Shown one piece after another: positions 58,284 to 64,000 of a stretch of DNA of 64,000 nucleotides. Both the position numbers and the translations under genes were made by a program. The stretch lies in assembly GCA_016711045.1 (NCBI GenBank), contig JADJTT010000008.1, positions 124,001-188,000 of the forward strand, in the 5' to 3' direction. The stretch comes from Saprospirales bacterium (GTDB lineage: Bacteria; Bacteroidota; Bacteroidia; Chitinophagales; Saprospiraceae). How positions within the stretch are numbered: position 1 is the first letter of the stretch; every line of letters begins with the position of its first letter. Below the pieces are notes generated by a model. The model worked only from the letters and a program-made list of their open reading frames with translations. It was not told the origin of the DNA and searched no databases.

Positions 58284-61200
58284 TTAAAACACCTCTACTT
58301 TTTTCACCCAAACTACCATACCGTCCTCCTCGACCACTTGCAAAAAATAGGTTCCAGGTGTGAGCCCCTTCACCTCCAGTACCATCGTCTCCGCTCCGGC
58401 AATGGAAGAAAATACCAAGGCCCCGCTTCCCGAATACAACCGCACTGCCATCCCTTTCTCCAACCCTTTTACCTCCAGGTGGTCGCTGGTGGGGTTGGGG
58501 AATACGACAAGCGCATTTTCCATCGGGCGGTCGTACGTGCTATTCGGTCCAAATTCCCAATAAATAGGCGTTTTCGGGCTTTCCAGATCTGCGGTGCTGA
58601 TCCATTTCTGGCGTAGGAATTCGGAAACGCCTTCCATTTCGGTATCGCTAAGGGCATGGTCCCATAGGATTAGCTCCCCGAGTTTGCCCTCCCATTTGGT
58701 ATCGGTGTAAAAGATGTTGTTGGTAGCTGGCTCGGTCATTTTCGTGCCCAAGACACAAAACTGCATGGGATTGGGGGTAGCCAGCGGATCCACGATCGCC
58801 CCATTCAGGAAAGTAGTACCATCCAGTGTAGTGGATGGGGTATTATTGGCAAAGAGCTGAGTAGCATCCGCATGCTTGGGAATGTGCACAGAAAGCGCTT
58901 CAAAAGGGGAAGTGCCAGGGAAGGACAATGGATTTTCCTCGTAAGCCAGGATCAGGGTCTGGTAATTGCTCACCGATTGCTGGATGCCCTGAAGCCAGAT
59001 CGTGGCAAAATCGGCGATGCCCAACCCGTTTTGCGTGTTGGACCGGTAGGCAAACCAGCCACTCCAGCTGTTGCCGTCTTCGAAGGTCCAATCCAGAATC
59101 GAGCTGGTAGGATACGCCGGATCATCCGTCAATCCATCTCCATCCAGATCGGCGGCATCCATATGCAGCACGATACCTGGCAAAGAACCAGGCTCGACAG
59201 GGTCGGGGAAAGCTGTGTTTCGATAGGCGGTGGCATAGAAAAAGCCGGTGCCGGTAGCCGGCACAAAGGTCGAACCTATATGTACCGGATCACTACAGGA
59301 TGCCTGGTCGTACCAATAGTATTCCAGCTCCGGGTTGGGGTCGACAATGCTCAATACCGTATCGGGTGTCAATTCTATTATTGGCGCCGCTTCCACCGTT
59401 ACGGCAAATCCTTTTCGGTTGCTGCTCATGCCATTTACAGGAGCCGACACGGCAGCGACGTAGTAATTACCAGAGGCAGGGGGTTGGAAGGTTGGGCCTG
59501 TATCCAGGATCGCACTGGCTTCTTCATCGGGCAGCCAGTAATAGTCGAAATCCGGGTTGGGGCTTTCGATTTTTACCCCGCATATGCCGTCGGGCACGAC
59601 CTTTAGCCCATTGGCGATAAATGCGTCCACATATCCAATTGCCAGGGTATCCATCACCGCAGTCTGGTTGGCATCTTTGACGGTGTAGGCGTAAGATCCT
59701 GGCGCCAGGTTGATGCGGCTGGAAGCATCTTGCGCACCCTCGTTCGGGGTGAACACTTCTCCGGCTTTACTGCCTACAAATTCCAATTCCTGAAGCTGGA
59801 TCGACCCATCTCCATGGTTTTGGGTAATGTATAGCCGGTATTGTGCGTAGGATGCAGGGCTGGAAAGTAGGAAGGTCCGTTTTTCAAATCGCGCTGCAAA
59901 GTCCTGATTGATGCGCTGGTCGAGGAGTGTCCAGTTAACTCCGTCGTTAGAGCCTTGTACGATCCAGTTCCTGGGATCTCTTTCCGGGACATCGTCCGCG
60001 CTGGTGATCGAATAGGCGTAGATCACGGAGCCCGAAACGTTCTTGTAGCTGATCCATGCATTTTGGGAGACGAAATGCAGCCATTTGGTATTCAGCGCAT
60101 CGTCGAAGGCGTATTCGGGTAAATGGCCCCAGGTCGTACCGCTGGCCGCGATGTTATCCGTATTGGTATCGGTGATATCGTGATAGGGAAGATCGGCCCA
60201 ATGGACCGTGTAGGGCGGTAGTCCACCCTGGATATCGAGGTAGATCTTTCCGGTATTTCGATCGGGTTCGGACGCAATGGTGGTCGCTTCTACCTGTAGT
60301 TCGTTTTGGATCGTATTCAGGGAAATGGATGGGGTCACCTGGCAACCATCCTGGGTGGTTACCTGCACGGAATAGGCGCCGTTGGCCAACCCGCTGATAG
60401 TGGGCGTTTGGGCCCCTGTGGACCACAGGAAATTCAGGGTGTTGAGATCGTAGGGATTGGTCTGGAGGCTCAACGCCCACAATCCGTTGGTGTATTCCGA
60501 GCAGATCTGGGGCTGGAGTATCGGTGTTTGTTCGAGCGTGGCTTCTACCAGGATCCCGCAACCGTTTGAATCCACGATATCCAGGGCATATTCGCCGGCG
60601 GCCAGATTGGTGAGCGGGTTGGGTAGTGGGTCATTTTCGAGGAAGATAGAGAAGGGGGGCTGCCCTCCAGAAATAGTCAGGTCGATGCTCCCGTTCGGAG
60701 CGCCGGTACAGTCTGGATTCTGGATGGAAAAATCAGCGGCAAGGCTGTAATTATTCACATCTGTTTGGTCAATATGCCAGACCACTTCCCGGTAGGGCTT
60801 GGGATAGGTGTCGGCAAATTTGGGATCAAAGCGCACCAGGGTATTCGTATCTGTCACGGCAAAGATCAATTCGTATGCATCGCAAAAACCGAATGTCACA
60901 TTGAGCTCCTCCACGCCGGTGGCAATGACCTTTCCGTTGAGTATCCACTCGTATTTTTGGGTGTTGGGGTTGGGTTTGAGTACCTCAGCGGAGAAGTGGA
61001 GGGTTTCCGCTCCGGTGACTTCCAAATCGGTCTGGGCAGGGGAGAAGTCTTCGATGACGTTTACATATTTGTAGAGAAAGCAGATCACCCGTTGGGTGCA
61101 AGGTGGGCAGAGTTCCAGGCCATATCCTTCCCCGAAACCTCCGGCGCCCATGTAGCAACCCCGTGCGGTGGGCCGGTGGCAGCCGAAATAGTTGGTCAGG

Positions 61201-62318
61201 GCTCCTTCGAAAGCGCCGATCTTGTCGAGGTAAGGCCCGTCGTAGGGCGTGGGAAGCGGCGTGCCTGGCTCGATCCACAGTCGCCAGGGGATTTCTTCTA
61301 GCTCGGTAAATCCGGTGGTATTGGGGGTTTCCCAGCAGTTGCCTCCCGACCATTCTCCGCTGGCGGAGTATTCATCGAGCAGGCCGGGCATCGTATGGCC
61401 AAATTCGTGGAGGAAAGTCTCCCAACCCATGCCGTACATCTTTCCATCGCCCACCCGCTTTTCGCGGTTCAGGCCTGCACCTCCGCCGCCTCCGTATTTG
61501 GTGGTGGAAAACCAGGTCACCCACCCCGTCTCTTCATTGGCCCAGGGGAGGAAGAGCGAATCGCGCATGGCCTGGATCAGTCCAAAGCTCCACCAGTCCT
61601 GATCGGAAGGCGCGTCGGGCCACCATGCCGTATACAGGTTAAAAAAGTTGCTGTACTGGGCGTAGGGCGTTTGGGCGTTGGCCTCGCCCAGGGTGAAGGC
61701 CTTCAGCAGATCGTCTTCGAAAAGCTGTACAAATTCGGCCTGGTTCGCAAAGTTTCCGTTGCCGTTGGGTGTGCTCCGGTTTTGGATCACCCAATTGATG
61801 CGGTTGTCTTTCGGCCCGGCATATTGAATCGTGTCGATTAGCTGGACAGCGAGCAGGTCTTGCATAAACAGGCAACTCCCATCGTCGACCGTAGCCGTGT
61901 TGTCATAGTTGAGGCTCGTGGGATCGGTGCAGCCGGGGATTATGGGCATACAACCACTGGCATTGATGCCAAAGTTGAAATAGCCCAGGCTGCCCTCTTC
62001 AAGCGCGTAAACAAGATTCTCGCTGCCAAAGGAAATATCCACATGCCCGCCATTCCATCCATCGCCGTAGGCGTCTTCCGCTTTAAGGGTAAAGCATCCG
62101 TCCTCCAAACAAAGAAGGGTGTCGTAATTGGTCCAACTAATACCATTGGCAAAAGTCACTATTACTGTTCCATCTTCGAAAAAAAGGGACCAGCTCATCT
62201 CTTCGCCCCAATTCTGGGTATAGGTCTGGATCGTGACCTCGGTGAAGGGACAATCCTGGGCGTAAAGACCGTAAGGAAGGAGGCTGAGCAGTAGAGCAAG
62301 GAAGGGAAGCGTTTTCAT
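58284..62318 (-). CDS. Secreted M64-type metallopeptidase mosaic with T9SS domain
   Basis: 1344 residues, signal peptide MKTLPFLALLLSLLPYGLYAQ. N-terminal domain with DAYGDGWNGGHVDISFG (residues 20-130) and a cysteine-rich DDGSCLF linker. A peptidase M64-like domain (about 150-420) has TFLHEFGHTMPGLLDEYS, with zinc ligands His304 and His308 and Glu305 as base; M64 contains IgA peptidases of gut bacteria. Then two PKD/SprB-like repeats (CTGAPNGSIDLTISGG), a discoidin/F5-F8-type domain near 760-850 (RDPRNWIVQGSNDGVNWTLL), Ig-like repeats, a laminin-G-type region (residues ~1090-1240) and a T9SS domain (LVVFPNPTSDHLEVKGL). Predicted to cleave surface or environmental glycoproteins outside the cell. 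Confidence 0.85.
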   Translation of the reverse strand: MKTLPFLALLLSLLPYGLYAQDCPFTEVTIQTYTQNWGEEMSWSLFFEDGTVIVTFANGISWTNYDTLLCLEDGCFTLKAEDAYGDGWNGGHVDISFGSENLVYALEEGSLGYFNFGINASGCMPIIPGCTDPTSLNYDNTATVDDGSCLFMQDLLAVQLIDTIQYAGPKDNRINWVIQNRSTPNGNGNFANQAEFVQLFEDDLLKAFTLGEANAQTPYAQYSNFFNLYTAWWPDAPSDQDWWSFGLIQAMRDSLFLPWANEETGWVTWFSTTKYGGGGGAGLNREKRVGDGKMYGMGWETFLHEFGHTMPGLLDEYSASGEWSGGNCWETPNTTGFTELEEIPWRLWIEPGTPLPTPYDGPYLDKIGAFEGALTNYFGCHRPTARGCYMGAGGFGEGYGLELCPPCTQRVICFLYKYVNVIEDFSPAQTDLEVTGAETLHFSAEVLKPNPNTQKYEWILNGKVIATGVEELNVTFGFCDAYELIFAVTDTNTLVRFDPKFADTYPKPYREVVWHIDQTDVNNYSLAADFSIQNPDCTGAPNGSIDLTISGGQPPFSIFLENDPLPNPLTNLAAGEYALDIVDSNGCGILVEATLEQTPILQPQICSEYTNGLWALSLQTNPYDLNTLNFLWSTGAQTPTISGLANGAYSVQVTTQDGCQVTPSISLNTIQNELQVEATTIASEPDRNTGKIYLDIQGGLPPYTVHWADLPYHDITDTNTDNIAASGTTWGHLPEYAFDDALNTKWLHFVSQNAWISYKNVSGSVIYAYSITSADDVPERDPRNWIVQGSNDGVNWTLLDQRINQDFAARFEKRTFLLSSPASYAQYRLYITQNHGDGSIQLQELEFVGSKAGEVFTPNEGAQDASSRINLAPGSYAYTVKDANQTAVMDTLAIGYVDAFIANGLKVVPDGICGVKIESPNPDFDYYWLPDEEASAILDTGPTFQPPASGNYYVAAVSAPVNGMSSNRKGFAVTVEAAPIIELTPDTVLSIVDPNPELEYYWYDQASCSDPVHIGSTFVPATGTGFFYATAYRNTAFPDPVEPGSLPGIVLHMDAADLDGDGLTDDPAYPTSSILDWTFEDGNSWSGWFAYRSNTQNGLGIADFATIWLQGIQQSVSNYQTLILAYEENPLSFPGTSPFEALSVHIPKHADATQLFANNTPSTTLDGTTFLNGAIVDPLATPNPMQFCVLGTKMTEPATNNIFYTDTKWEGKLGELILWDHALSDTEMEGVSEFLRQKWISTADLESPKTPIYWEFGPNSTYDRPMENALVVFPNPTSDHLEVKGLEKGMAVRLYSGSGALVFSSIAGAETMVLEVKGLTPGTYFLQVVEEDGMVVWVKKVEVF

Positions 62319-62340
62319 GTACTACCGGGTTTATTCTGCT

Positions 62341-62371
62341 TGAAGATAGGGCACCGGCTTAAAGTGTGCAA
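62341..62371 (-). promoter_or_regulatory. Candidate promoter of the M64 gene
   Basis: On the minus strand: TTG (62371-62369), 20-nt spacer, TATCTTCA (62348-62341), two mismatches from TAnnTTTG. The TTG lies only five bases from the TTTG of the opposite promoter, giving a compact divergent unit. Confidence 0.35.
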
Positions 62372-62375
62372 GAGA

Positions 62376-62409
62376 TTTGTCCTTTTCGGCACATTATCGT
62401 ATTTTTTTT
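62376..62409 (+). promoter_or_regulatory. Candidate promoter of the 62478 gene
   Basis: TTTG (62376-62379), 20-nt spacer, TATTTTTTTTG (62400 onward), which contains the T-rich form of TAnnTTTG. Transcript would start near 62415, leaving about 60 nt before the ATG. Confidence 0.4.
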
Positions 62410-62477
62410 GTTCTTTATGAAAGAGGATCTACTCTTATATGCGGGTTCATTTTATTTTTCATCAAAAACATACATCC

Positions 62478-63143
62478 ATGAGAAATCTAATCCTGACCTT
62501 ACTGTTATTGTGCGCCTATTCTCTAATGCACGCGCAGGTGCAGGAAGGGAAAGCCCCGATGAGCCGCGGTATGCAATCGGCTTTTTATGTAAAACTGGAA
62601 AATACCCGGGCAAAAGACGTAGAAAACCTTTGGACCAAATACGCCCGCAGCCTGAACGGCAAGACCGACGATGTAAGTAGAACAGATGAATACCTGACCG
62701 ATGATGCGACGATCAAAGGGATGAGCGAGAACACAGTAGATGTGTATGCCCTTGCACAAGAACAGGGTTCGGATGTCGTGTTTTACCTTTGGTTTGACCT
62801 GGGAGGCGCCTTCCTCGACTCCCGGGTGCATGGAACAAAAGCGGACATAGGGAAGCAGATCGCTGTCGAATTTGCCCAGACCGTCCGTGCCGACCAACTG
62901 GAGACGGCCATCAAAGACCAGGGGGATGTACTCAAAAAACTGGAGAAGGACTTAGCCGATTTTGAAAAAGATCAGAAAGAGTCTGAAAAGGACATCGCTG
63001 ACTACGAAAAGAAGATTGAAGAAGCCAGGGAAACCATAAAAGAGGCGGTGCGCAACCAGGAAGCCAAAAAAGCGGAGATCAAAACGGAACAAGGAAAACT
63101 CGGAGAACTGGAGCAGTCTTTGAAGAAAGTGAAGAAGAATTGA
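62478..63143 (+). CDS. Secreted coiled-coil protein, hypothetical
   Basis: 221 residues from ATG 62478 with signal peptide (LILTLLLLCAYSLMHAQ). The middle part (about 25-145) is a folded alpha/beta region of unknown type (FYVKLENTRAKDVENLWTKY; TVDVYALAQEQGSDVVFYLW), and residues 145-221 form a continuous charged coiled coil (LKKLEKDLADFEKDQKESEK; EEARETIKEAVRNQEAKKAE). No membrane anchor or T9SS domain, so probably periplasmic. Role unknown. It is ended by the terminator at 63184-63214. Confidence 0.7.
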   Translation: MRNLILTLLLLCAYSLMHAQVQEGKAPMSRGMQSAFYVKLENTRAKDVENLWTKYARSLNGKTDDVSRTDEYLTDDATIKGMSENTVDVYALAQEQGSDVVFYLWFDLGGAFLDSRVHGTKADIGKQIAVEFAQTVRADQLETAIKDQGDVLKKLEKDLADFEKDQKESEKDIADYEKKIEEARETIKEAVRNQEAKKAEIKTEQGKLGELEQSLKKVKKN

Positions 63144-63183
63144 TTGGCAACGGCTTATTTATTTTATTTTTCTTAACACATAC

Positions 63184-63214
63184 AAACGAAAGGCCCCCGG
63201 CCTTTCGTTTCTTG
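63184..63214 (+). terminator. Rho-independent terminator
   Basis: AAACGAAAGGCC (63184-63195) pairs with GGCCTTTCGTTT (63199-63210) over CCC, a perfect 12-bp stem with a TTCTT tail. The A/T ends make it able to act in both directions. Confidence 0.75.
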
Positions 63215-63239
63215 TAGGCGAATCCTAAAATAAAATGCC

Positions 63240-64000
63240 ATGAGAGCCATCCCAAACCGTTTGCTGACCCTGCTGTGTTTCTTTTCCTTCCAAATCGTGT
63301 ATGCCCAGGTGGATACGCTTCCGCAAACCTATTCCCAAAAAGGCCTGGATCAGGCTTTTGGGATCGACCAGGCCGACCTCATCGACCAATTGATGGTGGT
63401 GATGCCGGGCGTGGGGAGTACCTCCCAGGAGTTGCTCAATGAACAAAGCGTGAAACCTTACCTGATGCCGCCCCGCACCAAAGGCCAATACGGTTCGGCC
63501 AATTGCTATGCCCTGGCTGCCTGTCTGGAGTTTTACGCCAATTTCCAAAACAACTACAAGATCAACCTGAGTCCCGATTATATCTATCTCAACCTGGATC
63601 ATGACAATCTGGTGGACGGGCTGATCTTACTGATCAAGCAAGGCACGGTGAGCGCGGCGATCGTGCCTTATCAAACTACGCTTATCCCTTCTGCGGTACG
63701 CAATACGTCCCGCTTTCCTATCCAAAATTACCTGCAAGTCTACCGCCGGGAGACCCCCCGCCAACAAAAGATATTCGAAACGCGCAAAGCCCTGATGCGC
63801 GGCAATCCTGTGCTCGTCGAAATGCGGGTGCCGGCCGATTTTCCGCTCCTGCGAAAAGCCAAGATTTGGGATGCCGTTGGCGCCAGACAGGAAGTGACCT
63901 ACCCCTTCCTGGTGACCAGCTACCTGGAAAACAACGAAACCTTCGAACTCATGAGCACCTGGGGCCCCGAATGGGCCAATAACGGTTATCTCTGGGTCAA
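63240..64000 (+). CDS. Papain-like (C1A) secreted protein, probably inactive (3' truncated by window)
   Basis: Starts at ATG 63240 with a signal peptide (LLTLLCFFSFQIVYAQ); 253 residues are visible and the frame is open at the window end. The papain-fold opening is kept: GQYGSANCYALAACLEFYAN parallels the QGxxGSCWAFA motif, with the cysteine in place. The region that normally has the catalytic histidine (GHAMxVxGY) reads EVTYPFLVTSYLENNETF, and the NSWG motif reads STWGPEW, so His and Asn both appear replaced. A binding or scaffold function is more likely than proteolysis. C-terminal part lies outside the window. Confidence 0.65.
   Translation, partial: MRAIPNRLLTLLCFFSFQIVYAQVDTLPQTYSQKGLDQAFGIDQADLIDQLMVVMPGVGSTSQELLNEQSVKPYLMPPRTKGQYGSANCYALAACLEFYANFQNNYKINLSPDYIYLNLDHDNLVDGLILLIKQGTVSAAIVPYQTTLIPSAVRNTSRFPIQNYLQVYRRETPRQQKIFETRKALMRGNPVLVEMRVPADFPLLRKAKIWDAVGARQEVTYPFLVTSYLENNETFELMSTWGPEWANNGYLWV

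Overview
The window looks like a chromosomal segment of a Bacteroidota bacterium, most likely of the Saprospiria (Lewinella/Haliscomenobacter-like) lineage. Six or more secreted proteins end in type IX secretion (T9SS) C-terminal domains with YPNP/FPNP motifs. PKD and other beta-sandwich repeats are abundant. There is a BlaI/M56/TonB module, a short-chain-dehydrogenase type threonine dehydrogenase paired with Kbl, and a DUF1800/DUF1501 pair. Many genes carry a TTG-N19..22-TAnnTTTG promoter, the form known from Bacteroides and Flavobacterium. I see no rRNA, tRNA, CRISPR array, phage or insertion sequence; the region reads as ordinary chromosome plus some unusual gene architectures and intergenic repeats.

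Layout. 1-8 kb: the end of a T9SS hydrolase, two small genes, and a giant PKD surface protein split by a frameshift. 8-14.4 kb: a family I CoA-transferase, an AraC-type regulator and purL. 14.4-18.7 kb: a BlaI-type repressor with a BlaR1-like M56 peptidase fused by frameshift to a TonB C-terminal domain, a glucosaminidase and two small envelope proteins. 18.7-22.9 kb: a POT transporter (frameshifted), two secreted proteins, a small membrane protein and a GT2 glycosyltransferase. 23.0-29.1 kb: a one-directional operon of two coiled-coil proteins, a substrate-binding protein fused to an OmpA domain, an ABC permease with cadherin-like repeats inserted between its first helix and its core, and an ABC ATPase. 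This is the best candidate for an undescribed system: a transporter physically tied to membrane, periplasm and peptidoglycan. 29.1-32.7 kb: a J-domain-like protein divergent from a large M56-like protein without its zinc motif.

32.7-40.4 kb: metabolic genes, namely a PfkB kinase, an HI0933-like flavoprotein, an SRPBCC protein, the three subunits of a Na+-pumping biotin decarboxylase (with a divergent alpha subunit) and aspartokinase. 40.4-47.2 kb: an alpha/beta hydrolase, DUF1800 and DUF1501 proteins, and the threonine degradation pair kbl/tdh. 47.2-57.3 kb: a nuclease-fold protein, a membrane protein, a lipoprotein oligopeptidase, a MATE exporter, an aminotransferase, a GT39-like/TPR membrane protein (frameshifted) and an acyl-CoA carboxylase beta subunit. 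57.3-64 kb: two T9SS proteins (one an M64 metallopeptidase mosaic), a secreted coiled-coil protein and the start of a papain-like protein that seems to lack its catalytic His and Asn.

Two genome-scale patterns stand out. Five genes are each broken by one base in or beside a short homopolymer, and restoring one base gives a complete family-length protein every time; this points to sequencing error, although the M56/TonB site is also a textbook -1 slippery heptamer. Second, heptanucleotide tandem arrays sharing a CAGT core, and related elements, sit directly at gene ends and often supply the stop codons.
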